Origin: Maratus speciosus
Lineage: Eukaryota > Arthropoda > Arachnida > Araneae > Salticidae
Direction of reading: 5' to 3'
Length of the DNA: 64,000 nucleotides
NCBI GenBank assembly: GCA_963932465.1
Contig: OZ010787.1
Location: forward strand, 14,434,926 to 14,498,925
Below, piece by piece: positions 34,861 through 46,229 of the stretch. The position numbers and the translations under genes are program-made. The notes under the pieces are model-generated. The model saw only the letters and a program-made list of their open reading frames with translations, made no database searches and was not told the DNA's origin. The first letter of the stretch is position 1. Every line of letters begins with the position of its first letter.

Positions 34861-35386
34861 CCCATTTTAGGCCAAGCATAGAAATTTTATAAAATGTGGT
34901 ATTATTTTCATTGAAATATACTTAAATTACATCCATTAAGACAAAAAAAAAAGTTTCGTGCATGAAAAATAATTTTTTATTTGAGAAATAAAATGCATTC
35001 AGTCCATGGTGCGCTAACGCACCATTAAATTTAAAATTAATTATTTTTTTTAAATTTTTATGACATTTGTTTTATTATTATTTTATTTACAGAACTTGCA
35101 ACTTTAATCCATTATAAAAACATATGATTAATCTCAAGTGGAATAATTATAGATTTTCAAAAAGTCGAAATTTATCAATAACCGTTTCAATTTTAAAAGA
35201 CTTGCGTATTTTGAAAATTTTTCAACAGAAAGTTTTGACTCTAATTGAATTACTGGTATTTTATAGATGTCTCCACAACCCTTAAAAATAACAGAAAAAT
35301 AAAATTAGGGAAAAATATTCGTCACAGTGTTAATAAAAAAATATTTATTGAAATGGTACGTTTACGCACCTTTGGCCGAAAATGGG
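34861..35386. mobile_element. piggyBac MITE with TGCG..CGCA palindromes, 526 bp
   Basis: Perfect TTAA flanks (34857-34860, 35387-35390). The ends are CCCATTTTAGGCCAAG and the inverse TTTGGCCGAAAATGGG. A palindrome GGTGCGCTAACGCACC is at 35008-35023, and a related GGTACGTTTACGCACC is at 35355-35370, near the right end. The CCC start, TTAA flanks and TGCG/CGCA palindromes together fit piggyBac. The 97-codon frame at 35245-35538 runs across the right end and is not a gene. Confidence 0.85.
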
Positions 35387-35390
35387 TTAA

Positions 35391-35877
35391 TATCGTATAC
35401 CAGTTTCATAAAGATCACTTTAAACAAATACTGCCTACAGTCAGTAATGCAATCGAGCTCTTTTACGCGTCCCTGTTAACGAACAATAAATGCACATTTT
35501 CTATACGAAACATCTTGCAGTGCATATCAATTTCGTAATATTCAAAGCAGTATAATATCCTAAGCCCCCAATACGAACAAACGCCAAGAAGCTACCATCA
35601 AATCGTTTACTGCTTACTTATCGGAGGCAACATCTCTGTATTAATTCAGCCAAACGTGCCAGCGTAAAATATTAGATATCAAAGGAACCAAGCATCGCCG
35701 AAAAATAAAACTGAAATTGGAAGAATCTAATGTACAAGTTCTTTAATTTAAAGCCAAACTAGCTGACCAGTCCGGCGATGCTCAAATTTGTATATAATTT
35801 CATATCTTTAACTCCATTTTGTCTGAATTTATATTTTAAATAAAAAATAATCCCCAAAAAATATTGAATTTAAAGTA
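35391..35877. other. Intergenic DNA between two transposons
   Basis: No gene or repeat recognised. It links the piggyBac MITE to the nested Tigger stack. Confidence 0.55.
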
Positions 35878-36056
35878 CAGTGAAATACGCTTAACATGAA
35901 AAATCGTTTAACATGAAATGATATAGTTGCCCGGACAGTATACTGTGCAATTTAATACATTTTTTTTTTCTTTTAACACGGAACAAACATCGTTTAACAC
36001 GAAAGAAAATCATAAATTATCTTTGCCATGCGGGATTCTCCAAAGTAACACATTCT

Positions 36057-36400
36057 TTGGCACCTCAAGTATCAACCGATATTGAGACTGAGCCGACATT
36101 CAGTGAAATCTTTGGGAAAGTCTCAACATTACTAGACTGTCCTATAATATCATTAAATGAATATGTTGCAGTCGTTGATGATGTGTCTACAGCACCGATT
36201 CTGACAGACAAAGATATTTTAGAGCTCGTTCATAATCCAAATGATTCCATCTATGTAGATTCCAACGACGAATCTGGCAAATGAATCAACGATGCAGTTC
36301 CTGCCCTCTCTACTTCAGAAATACAGAAAATGATTTAATGTATGCGCAGCGCATTCGAATGTAGAGATGAATAAAACAATGGATGATCTCGAAGGATCTA
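36057..36400 (+). pseudogene. Tigger transposase C-terminal remnant
   Basis: The frame (no ATG) carries VVDDVSTAPILTDKDILELV followed by NPNDSIYVDSNDESGK and a stop, then VPALSTSEIQKMI. An LTD.DI...V segment followed by an acidic tail is usual at the C-terminus of Tigger transposases. The catalytic domain is absent. Confidence 0.65.
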
Positions 36401-36598
36401 TGGACAATATGGTGCTGAAAAAGACACTTCAAAAAAAATATATATGATTTTTTCCACAAAAAAAAAATATTTTTAGGTAGCTTTCTTTACAAAAAAGCTA
36501 CCTATTGCAGCCGTTCGGAGGAAAGCGATTTCAAAAAATTTTGGTATATTTTCATTGATCATGACCCCCAGACCCCGAAACCACCCTCCGTTCAAAAT

Positions 36599-36599
<1 letters not shown>

Positions 36600-36682
<83 letters not shown>
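36600..36682. repeat. (AT)n microsatellite
   Basis: About 40 AT dinucleotides without interruption, placed where HINE/DINE-1 elements usually carry a microsatellite. The second copy of the element has a much shorter tract (about 44515-44538). Confidence 0.97.
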
Positions 36683-36684
<2 letters not shown>

Positions 36685-36699
36685 GACCTATGTCACACT

Positions 36700-38810
36700 G
36701 TAACTCCCGTAATTATGAACCGATTTTGATGTAATTCGGTGTGTACATAGTACATACCAATGTCTCGACCGAGTTCGTTGGCCAGCTTCATCCGCCGTTT
36801 TGTTTCAAAATGGCGGCCATTTAAAATTTTTTAAAAAATTTAAAACTTGAAATGTGGTACCAAAAAATTAAAAATGGAAACATATTTTTTTCTTATATAT
36901 TTGACCTTTGTACAAAGATTCCGGAGCAGTTTTTGTTTCGTCTATATCTTAAAAAATGGCTGAGTTATAGCATTTTGAATTTCTAGCGTGGCTGACATTT
37001 TGAAACGTCCTGAATTTTGTCACGCGATAAAAGGCGTATTTATGAACCGATTTGGATGTAATTCGGTGTGTACATAGTACATACCAATCTCTCGACCGAG
37101 TTCGTTGGCCAGCTTCATCCGCCATTTTGTTTCAAAATGGCGGCCATTTAAAAATTTTTAAAAAATTTAAAATTTGAAATGTGGTACCAAAAAATTGAAA
37201 AGGGAAAAATATTTTTTTCTTATGTATTTGACCTTTATACAAACATTTCGGAGCAGTTTTTGTTTCGTCTATATCTTAAAAAATGGCTGAGTTATAGCAT
37301 TTTGAATTTCTAGCGTGGCTGACATTTTGAAACGTCCTGAATTTTGTCACGCGATAAAATGCGTATTTATGAACCGATTTGGATGTAACTTCGTTTATAC
37401 ATAGTACATACCAATGTCTCGACCGGGTTCGTTGGCCAGCTTCACCCGCCATCTTGTTTGAAAATGGCGGCCATTTAAATTTTTAAGAAAAATTTAAATT
37501 TGAAATGTGGTACCAAAAATTGAAAATTGAAAAAATATTTTCTTCTTATGTGTTTGACCTTGATAAAAAGATTCGGGAGCAGTTTTTGTTTCGTCTATAT
37601 CTTAAGAAATGGCTGAGTTATAGCATTTTGACTTTCTAGCGTGGCTGACATTTTGAAACGTCCTGATTTTTCTCACGTAATAACAGGCGTATTTATGAAC
37701 CGACTTGGATGTACCTTGGTTTGTACATAGTACATACAAATATCTCGACCGAGTTCGTTGGCCAGCTTCATCCGCCATCTTGTTTCAAAATGGCGGCCAT
37801 TTAAAAGAATTAAAAAATAAAAAAATTTAAATGAGATACCAAAAAATTGGAAAATGAAAAAGATTTTTTTTTATGTGTTTGACCTTAATACAAAGATTCC
37901 GGAACAGTGTTTCTTTCGTCTATATCTAAAAAAAATGGCTGAGTAATAGCATTTTGAATTTCTCTTGTGGCTGACATTTTAAAACGACCTGATTTTTGTC
38001 ACGCGATAACAGGCGTATTTATGAACCTATTTGGATGTAACTTGGTCTGTACATAGTACATACCAATGTCTCGACCGAGTTCGTTGGCCAGCTTCATTCG
38101 CCATCTTGTTTCAAAAGGGTTGCCATTTAAAAAAAATTAAATTTAAAATTCAAAATGAGGTATTAAAAATTTGGAAAATGAAAAAGATTTTTTTATGTGT
38201 TTGGCCTTGTTACAAAGATTCCGGAGCAGTTTTTGTTTCTGAAAATTTGTTCTTTTGTTGATATCTTAAAAAATGGTTGATTTATAGCACTTTGAATTTC
38301 TAGCATGGCTAACATTTTGAAACGATCTTGTATTTGTCACGCGATAACACACGTATTCGCCTATTTCGATGTAAGAAGGCATGTGGATAGTATACATCAA
38401 CACCTCGACCAAGTTCGCTGGCCAGCTTCATCAGCCATCTTGTTTCAAAATGGCGGCCATTAAATTAAAAAATATATATATATTTAAAGTGAGGTGCAAA
38501 AAAATTAGAAATTGAAAAAGGTTTCTTTCTTAAGAATTTGATCTTGATATAAGGATTCAGGAGCATTTTTTGTTTGTCTTTACCTTAAAAATGGCTCAGA
38601 TATAGCAGTTTCAATTTCTATTGTGGGTGACATTTTGAAAAATCTGATTTTTTGCATGCGACAGCACTCCTATATATTAACCGATTCCGATGTGAGTGAG
38701 CATGTGCACAGCAATTATTAAGGTCTCGACCAAGTTCACTGCTTAGCCTCATCCACCATGTTGTCTTAAAATGACAGGCACTTTAAGAAATTGCCGAATT
38801 TGGCAGCCAA
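36700..38810 (+). repeat. Satellite-like core, ~326-bp unit, 7 copies
   Basis: The word GTTGGCCAGCTTCA recurs at about 36777, 37104, 37431, 37757, 38083, 38417 (GCTGGCC) and, decayed, near 38738. Each unit also has GTACATAGTACATACCAAT, a CAAAATGGCGGCCATTT block and GGCTGACATTTTGAAACG. The first units are nearly identical and the last two are diverged, so the array grew from its 5' side. Frames such as 38031-38261 are artefacts. Confidence 0.93.
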
Positions 38811-39024
38811 ATATAAGTTACTTTAAAGAAAAGCAGCTTGGATAAAGCTGACTAATTTCGCGAAATTCTCATTCATTATATTGATAAAAATTAGTATTGA
38901 ATCTCCTATATTCGGTTTCCACTAAATTGAGCTTCGTGTGTTTGCATGATATAAGTTGGCTTTTTTTAAATAAGGATTATGAAAGCTACCTCTTCCTCCC
39001 GGCACTGGCCGGAAGGACTTTTTT

Positions 39025-39472
39025 AAAAAAGCAATTGTTCGCTACACATAAGAAAGAGTAATTTTTTATTATATAGACAAAATTAAAAAAATATATATAT
39101 ATAGCCAAGTTGAATATTTTTTCCAAGATACAACCACAAATTCCGCATCAAAAGCAAACATGGATTTTTGTCCCAAAAGTTTCTTTAATAATAAATACTT
39201 TTTTCTTACTTTCAATATTAAAACGTTCCATATGATAATGATTATAAAAATATACGCTGCATTTGAATATTATATCTAAGGGTTAAAAATAATAAAAACG
39301 GTGCAATCACCTACAATTCTCTAAAATCTTCAATGTCCCTACTGTAAGAATATAATTATACCTGATAAGACGGAAACCTGTTTAAAACTGAATTTTTCTT
39401 TGGTCTCTTTTCTTTTCGTCTTAGCAGGTTTTATATTGCTAAATAAACACAAGAATATTATACAGTAAAACC
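39025..39472. other. Spacer within the nested stack
   Basis: AT-rich DNA between the first Helentron-like element and the MITE nest. No gene recognised. Confidence 0.5.
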
Positions 39473-39648
39473 TTTGAAATCACAATAGTTGGAACAATGA
39501 AAATTTCATTTTTAGAACAGAATTCCGCTATAAACAGGTCCATTTTCACAGGGTTTACTGAACAGAGTACAATAAAACCCGTGAAAACCGAATCGCTATG
39601 AACCGAAAAAAAAAATCCGTTTTAGACAGTCTTCAGTATAGGGAAGTA

Positions 39649-40957
39649 CAGTCGTGGAAAAAATGTAAACACCCCTACTAGCTCTGCAACAAATTATTAT
39701 TGAAGAAAGTTACTGATACCAAACGATTGGAAATAAAGTCTAATTTTAAATTATGTATATAAAATTTACTTAGGGGGCCGTCTACATATCAAAACGAACC
39801 CAACTTTTTTTTTTTTTTTTTTTTTTTTTCAACAGCAATACCCAAGTTTGACACCATAAATGAATTCTGCACCCTTCAATTAGCCTAAAAACAAATTTTC
39901 ATGCAATTCGTGCGATTAGTTTCAGAGAAATTAATTATTTTTAAATGAGCCTATTTTAGGGGCTGTATCCAAATTAAAGTTCGGTGCTCGATTGTTGAAA
40001 TACTACAGGATGACTATGTTACTTCTATTAATGTATTATTTCTTGCCAATATGACCATTTCTCTTGTTGAATATGTTTCGAATTTTACAAGTCCAAATGT
40101 TTCAATAAAATGAGTAAAATATATTTTTTTCAAATTATGCTTTTCTGCTCATCATAGACGGCTTAAACCATCATCTTGAATTTTTTAAACCATAATTCAA
40201 AAACTACTTGGAAGAAGAATTTGAAATTGAGAATTCGCATAAAGCAGGACATAATAAATGTAAACGTATCAAAAAAATTGTAGGTTGCAATTCATATTTT
40301 TTTCGAATATTAATTTCATAATTTATAATTCATATTATACAATTTTTAAAGTTGCAAATTCAATGTATTTATGTTTGAGTTTTTTATCATAGTAACCACA
40401 CAAAAAAAATATCACATTATGATTATAATTCCAGGAGATATTAATAAAAATATGACAATGTAATTTAACGTTACACTGTTAAAAATTTGCAGCATTCTGG
40501 CAGGTCATTTGACCGTTTTTTCCACAACCGTAATTTAACACTATTCTGACCATATTATTGGCCATTTTATGGTCAGAATATAATTAAATTATGGTTATGA
40601 AACCGTTTTTTCAAAAAACGGTCGAATGACCTGCCAGAATGCTGCAAAATTTTTAACAGTGTAGAGTCTCTAAATTTTGAATGATTATAATTGAAAAGTT
40701 TATCATCCAAATAACTTGATATTTCGTTTCTAGGCATAGTTTGAACCGAATATTTAAAATATAGTGTCAGAATTGGGTGTTGCCATCGAAAAAAACAAAA
40801 TTTGGTCTAGTTTTGATTTGCACATGGCCCCCTAAGCAAATTTTATATACATCATTTAAAAGTATGCTTTATTTCCAGTCGTTTGGTACCAGTAATTTTC
40901 TTCTAGTATAATTAGTTGCAGAGTTAGCATGGGTGTTTACTTTTTTTTCCACGACTG
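39649..40957. mobile_element. Middle MITE with CAGTCGTGG ends
   Basis: The ends are CAGTCGTGGAAAAAATGTAA and the inverse TTTTCCACGACTG, with TA flanks (39647-39648, 40958-40959). The inverted similarity extends inward about 150 bases, including GATACCAAACGATTGGAAAT on the left. A long poly-T (39807-39829) and AT-rich filler make up the core. There is no transposase. It hosts the element at 40474-40661. Confidence 0.88.
40474..40661. mobile_element. Innermost palindromic MITE, 188 bp
   Basis: The ends are CACTGTTAAAAATTTGCAGC and the inverse GCTGCAAAATTTTTAACAGTG, flanked by TA (40472-40473, 40662-40663). The arms run through CATTCTGGCAGGTCATTTGA with few mismatches, and the centre lies near 40570. 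The arms match closely, so this looks like the youngest layer. Confidence 0.93.
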
Positions 40958-41811
40958 TACATTTCTAAGGTTTTCCTTTCAAAAGGACTATAAAAATTTT
41001 CCGTTATGAACACGTTCTGTCTTCAGAGGTTTTACTGTATAAAGTTCCACTCGATACAGATTAACGAATAGCGTGGTACGAAAAGAAATTTAAAAGAATT
41101 CACGTATAATGGAAAATCAGGACGTTTGTGTCTTATCCTATATCCCACCTATCTCCCACTGTGATTACGTGGGATATAGGTCTTGGGACCACTGAAAGTC
41201 GGAACACCTGACTACTCTAATCGGGTATGCAACATTTTCCCCACTTATTAGTCCGGGAGCCGGTGACATCGAAAACTCCGTGATAGTGGAATTGAAAAAA
41301 TTTTATGTAAATCGATAGTAAAAAGTCATACGAACAGAATGTGCTAGGTATGACTAAGTTTAACAAGCCGAAAATATGTTTAATTAAATTAATTATTATT
41401 AAAAAGCTACAAAGTTTTACCGTTATTGCGAATATTGATCACGCTTAGAGCATTTTATAGAAATTTTTCTGCCCTTTCAGAAAAACTTTGCATGACAAAC
41501 TCTATTAGAACACCGCCGGAATTTGCGGAGCAGGCGGCCGCACGTCCGTCAAACGTCCTCATATGCCTTTACCGACACTTGACCAGCGTCCAGATGCGAA
41601 ATAAATACGCCACTGTTAAAAATTTAAAGCAAATTAACGGAGAAATTTTATCACTGGCCACCTCCTTAAAATAGGTATGGCAGACTTTTCCGGCAGAATT
41701 AAGTTTATCATACGAAGTTTTTCTGAATGAGTACAGCACAAAATTTTCTATAAAATGCTCTAAGAATGATCAATATCCTCAATAACTGTAAAACATTAAG
41801 CTTTTAAAATG

Positions 41812-42770
41812 CAGTGTGACTTCAAAAATCCGGCATCAAAACCATCTTTACCCTTCCTTTTCTTTTACACTTTCAATTTATGGCAGAAGAAAAATAGCAA
41901 TTCTATATGAATTAAAAACTTGAAGATCGAAAGTAAAAATGCAAAAAAATAATACTTGACTTTTGTTTTTCATTTGTCAGAGGCGATTATTTTGTGAACA
42001 CCGTTGCTTAGCAACGGGGACAACTTTGGCTAATGCATGTCACAATATATGGCCGTAACGAATTTTCGGCTACGGCTACGTCAATGATGAGGAAAAATTT
42101 TCAGGATTTCACATTTCCCTTGAAAAGGCCGCAATTTATGAGCTGATTGAACATGCAAAATCTGAAGATGCATTAAGTGTCTAAAAAAGGGATATAGATG
42201 ATTGGCTAAGCATAGACAAAAATGCATCAGCAACGAACAATTTAACGGACAGCGAGATCCCTGACGCGGTGCTAAATAGAATCGCCGATAATGCAATTAG
42301 CAGCTCAGAAGACGAGGATGAATAACCGGCAGAAGAAAAGGTGTCACTAAAAAAATGCATAAATTTCGCCGGAGAATTAATGTATGCTTTAGATAAACAA
42401 GACTGTATTTCTAAAATAGACATTCTTCATAGTATAAAATGAAAAAAAAAACTTGTTAAACAACGGCCAAAAAAATTGAAGAAAACAAAGTTGACATCGA
42501 TGTTTCCGAAATTACAAGAGAAGAAATAATTTCACTCTTTATTAGATTTTTTTTCTGTAACATAGAAAATATCAATTAAAGTAAGTTTTTTTATATTTAA
42601 TTTTCTCTTTTTCTTACATAATTATCACTTAATAATGAATTAAATTATGGCTAAAGGCACCATTAAGAATATAGTACTACTTCCGATATTCCTAGTTACT
42701 TTTTTTATATTCCTTCAAAAATCCGGCATAGTCTCGGCCCCGATGATGCCGGATTTTCGAAGTTATACTG
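41812..42770 (+). mobile_element. Tigger-type element nested in the palindrome
   Basis: The left end CAGTGTGACTTCAAAAATCC is mirrored by the right end, whose inverse reads CAGTATAACTTCGAAAATCC. GGCATC follows both. TA follows on the right; the left flank is TG, one change from TA. It contains a decayed Tigger C-terminal region at about 42126-42441. The element is about 960 bp, so most of the transposase has been deleted. Confidence 0.82.
42126..42441 (+). pseudogene. Tigger transposase C-terminal remnant
   Basis: In the plus strand one reads DDWLSIDKNASATNNLTDSE, then IPDAVLNRIADNAISSSEDE and a stop. The same frame continues with a helix-like LKKCINFAGELMYALDKQD. A W-L-x-x-D segment, an LTDxEI motif, an acidic patch and a final helix are the usual tail of Tigger transposases. 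Stops interrupt it. The minus frames here are shadows. Confidence 0.7.
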
Positions 42771-42905
42771 TAATAATTAATTTAATTAAACTTGTCAAAC
42801 CTAATCGTACCTAGCTCATTTTGTTCGTATGACTTTTTACTATCGATTTACATAAATTCAATTCCGCGATCACGGGGCTTTCGATATCACCGACTCCCTA
42901 CCTAA

Positions 42906-43384
42906 TAGGACACTAATTTAAAATTATGATTAATTATTTTCCTTTTATGCTTACTCTTTTTGCAAATTTAAGTTTTTGAATTAATTTTTATTCTTATTAT
43001 TTAACTTTTATTCATATCAGTCATAATGCTTATAGTATAACATGGATATCGTGTTGCTAAACGATTTAAAACGTACAGTGTCACATAATGCATCTCAATT
43101 TTCTGATAATCTATTCCACTAGTACGCAAGTGCAGTTTTAGATAATCTTCGAAAATTTGTGCAACAAAATTATTTTTCTGTAAAGAGTTTAAAAGCATTG
43201 TTAGACATAGAAAAATATGTTTATTCATTCTGATTCACTAATGAAAGAAACCAATATTATTCCATTATTTGAAAACAATTTAATAAAATGTCGATTTTGG
43301 TAGTAAGCAACTGATATGGTAAGCCAATATTACTCAGCATTTGTTTATATTTTAATGAATTTTTTCTAAACTTTTATTTATTTT

Positions 43385-43424
<40 letters not shown>

Positions 43425-44154
43425 TTTTTGTTCAAGGAAAGAAAAGAAAAATATTAAATTTAAACCCATTTTACTCATACTAATTTGATTTGTAATCCAA
43501 AAAAAATTAAGTCATTACTTAGTCAGCATAACATAAACGGAGTTTAATTGTTTTTATGTATTAGGCATTAGAACAGCATTAGAAAATATTCCTAATTTAC
43601 CTGAAATTTATTAAATAAAATGTTTCAATTTTCTAGTTCAAGTGTAGCTGAAAACAAAATCTTTAGCTGTTTTCTTTTGACTTTATGGGATATTCTTTTA
43701 CAAGCTAATTAAAATACGTGAATTTTGCTTTAATTTCATTTGCTTTTCTAGAATTATATTAATTTTGAAAAGCTTCCCAAGTAAGTATTTAATTACTTTT
43801 CAACGTACGAATTCTTTTTTAATGTTATGCATTTTCTTCGTCAGTCACTACTCGTTTTCTGTTTTTTGTTTTTATGAGACGAAGGAAAACGTTCTCTTCC
43901 ACCAAATACTTACTGAAAGTGGTGTTCTTGATTTTTTTATCGCTCAAAAAATGTTAGGAAGCTAAAAAAGAGAAAGTAGAAAAAAAAAGAAAGTAGTAAT
44001 TAAAATTTGAAAAAAATCACACTTCGAATAATAAAGAGTATGATAGTTTAGTGACTATGACTAGTACACTTTATCACTATGCCGTTGCAGAAAAATTTGT
44101 TAGAGTGAAAGTTTTTCTCTGTGAAAGGCATCAAACAGCTGAAATGGAACTTTT
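42906..44154. other. AT-rich spacer within the nested stack
   Basis: It contains a poly-T run of about 35 at 43388-43422. The 66-codon frame at 43765-43965 is AT-driven. No gene recognised. Confidence 0.5.
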
Positions 44155-44390
44155 AGCTAGGGAGCTGGTGACATCCGAAAGCCCCGTCATCGCGGAACTG
44201 AAATTATTTTTATGTAAATTGATAGTGAAAAGACTATGAATGAGGGAAAACAATGAGCTAGGTATGACTAGGTTTGACAAGCCGAAAATATGTCTAATTA
44301 TATTAATTATTATTAAAAAGCTATGTTATTTTACCGGGTTTACTTTTTTTCGCGGATGTTGATCGCTCTTAGAGCATTTATAGAAAATTA
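44155..44390 (+). mobile_element. Partial copy of the GGGAGC palindromic MITE
   Basis: It follows the left arm of the 41225 element: AGGGAGCTGGTGACATC, CGGAACTGAAATT, TGTAAATTGATAGTGAAAA, AGCTAGGTATGACTAGG and CTTAGAGCATTTATAGAAA. It is cut exactly where the second Helentron-like element begins. The other arm is not seen beyond 46229. Confidence 0.75.
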
Positions 44391-46229
44391 AGTAGCTTTC
44401 TTTACAAAAAAGCTACCTATTGCAGCGTTCGGAGGAAAGCGATTTCAAAAAATTTTGGTATATTTTCATCGATCATGACCCCCAGACCCCGAAACCACCC
44501 TCCGTTCAAAATTGATATATATATATATATATATATATGTCTGACCTATTTCACACTGTAACTCCCGTAATTATGAACCGATTTCGATGTAATTCGGTGT
44601 GTACATAGTACATACCAATGTCTCGACCGAGTTCGTTGGCCAGCTTCATCCGCCGTTTTGTTTAAAAATGGCGGTCATTTAAATTTTTAAGAAAAATTTA
44701 AATTTGAAATGTGGTACCAAAAATTGAAAATTGAAAAAATATTTTCTTCTTATGTGTTTGATCTTGATAAAAAGATTCGGGAGCAGTTTTTGTTTCGTCT
44801 ATATCTTAAGAAATGGCTGAGTTATAGCATTTTGAATTTCTAGCGTGGCTGACACTTTGAAACGTCTTGATTTTTCTCACGTAATAACAGGCGTATTTAT
44901 GAACCGACTTGGATGTACCTTGGTTTGTACATAGTACATACAAATATCTCGACCGAGTTCGTTGGCCAGCTTCATCCGCCATCTTGTTTCAAAATGGCGG
45001 TCATTTAAAAAAATTAAAAAATAAAAAAAATTAAATGAGATACCAAAAATTGGAAAATGAAAAAGATTTTTTTTGTATGTGTTTGACCTTAATACAAAGA
45101 TTCCGGAACAGTTTTTCTTTCGTCTATATCTTAAAAAAAATGGCTGAGTAATAGCATTTTGAATTTCTCTTGTGGCTGACATTTTAAAACGACCTGATTT
45201 TTGTCACGCGATAACAGGCGTATTTATGAACCTATTTGGATGTAACTTGGTCTGTACATAGTACATACCAATGTCTCGACCGAGTTGGCCAGCTTCGTTC
45301 GCTATCTTGTTTCAAAAGAGTTGTCATTTAAAAAAATTAAATTTAAAATTCAAAATGAGGTATTAAGAAATTGGAAAATGAAAAATATTTTTTTTATGTG
45401 TTTGACCTTGATACAAAGATTCCGGAGCAGTTTTTGTTTCTGAAAATTTGTTCTTTTGTTGATATCTTAAAAAATGGTTGATTTATAGCACTTTGAATTT
45501 CTAGCATGGCTAACATTTTGAAACGATCTTGTATTTGTCACGCGATAATACACGTATTCGCCCATTTCGATGTAAGAAGGCATGTGGATAGTATACATCA
45601 ACACCTCGACCAAGTTCGCTGGCCAGATTCATCAGCCATCTTGTTTCAAAATGGCGGCCATTAAATTAAAAAATATATATATATATTTAAAGTGAGGTGC
45701 AAAAAAATTAGAAATTGAAAAAGGTTTCTTTCTTAAGTATTTGATCTTGATATAAGGATTCAGGAGCATTTTTTGTTTGTCTTTACCTTAAAAAATGGCT
45801 CAGATATAGCAGTTTGAATTTCTATTGTGGGTGACATTTTGAAAAATCTGATTTTTTGCATGCGACAGCAGTCCTATATATTAACCGATTCCGATGTGAG
45901 TGAGCATGTGCACAGCAATTACTAAGGTCTCGACCAAGTTCACTGCTTAGCCTCATCCACCATGTTGTCTTAAAATGACAGGCACTTTAAGAAATTGCCG
46001 AATTTGGCAGCCAAATATAAGTTACTTTAAAGAAAAGCAGCTTGGATAAAGCTGACTAATTTCGCGAAATTCTCATTCATTATATTGATAAAAATTAGTA
46101 TTGAATCTCCTATATTCGGTTTCCACTAAATTGAGCTTCGTGTGTTTGCATGATATAAGTTGGCTTTTTTTAAATAAGGATTATGAAAGCTACCTCTTCC
46201 TCCCGGCACTGGCCGGAAGGACTTTTTTT
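44391..46229 (+). mobile_element. Helentron-associated element (HINE/DINE-1-like), copy 2
   Basis: It has the same 5' hairpin GTAGCTTT..AAAGCTAC, short (AT)n tract, tandem core, inverted GAAAGCTACC and terminal hairpin CCCGGCACTGGCCGG as copy 1. It has five core units (GTTGGCC-type words near 44635, 44961, 45284, 45618 and 45940) rather than seven. Its first unit joins the 5' half of unit 1 to the 3' half of unit 3 of copy 1, which points to loss of two units by unequal exchange or slippage. The 44877-45182 frame is an artefact. Confidence 0.85.

Larger units (their letters stand above)
36475..39024 (+). mobile_element. Helentron-associated element (HINE/DINE-1-like), copy 1
   Basis: It begins with a perfect hairpin GGTAGCTTT / AAAGCTACC (36476-36502). 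The same GAAAGCTACC recurs inverted near the 3' end (about 38981), giving sub-terminal inverted repeats. Next come an (AT)n tract of about 80 bases and seven ~326-bp tandem units. After the 3' sub-terminal repeat there is a strong hairpin, CCTCCCGGC-ACTG-GCCGGAAGG, then ACTTTTTT. This order is the known design of Helentron-associated non-autonomous elements. There is no Rep/helicase gene. The second copy is at 44391-46229. Confidence 0.82.
39473..41037. mobile_element. Outer pogo-type MITE of a three-level nest
   Basis: The ends are CAGTAAAACCTTTGAAATC and the inverse CTTCAGAGGTTTTACTG, with TA on both sides (39471-39472, 41038-41039). Its own sequence is about 250 bases; the rest is the element nested at 39649-40957. 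CAGTnnAACCT ends are typical of pogo/Tigger MITEs. A second CAATAAAACCCGTGAAAACC word at 39569 shows sub-terminal repetition. Confidence 0.8.
41225..42905. mobile_element. Palindromic MITE split by a Tigger element
   Basis: The left arm (41231 on) has GGGAGCCGGTGACATCGAAA, ATGTAAATCGATAGTAAAAA and GCTAGGTATGACTA, then AGAGCATTTTATAGAAA near 41450. The same blocks appear inverted at 41690-41800 and, beyond the Tigger insertion, at 42771-42900. A third, partial plus-strand copy is at 44155-44390. The central 41470-41690 part is GC-richer, with an 82-codon frame of no known family. Confidence 0.7.

Noticed and set aside
38031..38261. 76-codon plus frame in the Helentron-like core
   Set aside because: It is a chance frame inside one satellite unit and not conserved in the other units.
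36475..39024. Classical Helitron with CTRR 3' end
   Set aside because: No CTAG-like terminus follows the 3' hairpin; the hairpin is followed by ACTTTTTT, and the sub-terminal inverted repeats fit the Helentron/HINE plan better.
41426..41674. 82-codon plus frame in the centre of the palindromic MITE
   Set aside because: No family resemblance, no related frame in the other copy, and partly composed of arm sequence.
44877..45182. 101-codon minus frame in the second Helentron-like element
   Set aside because: It spans a repeat-unit junction and is not open in the homologous units.
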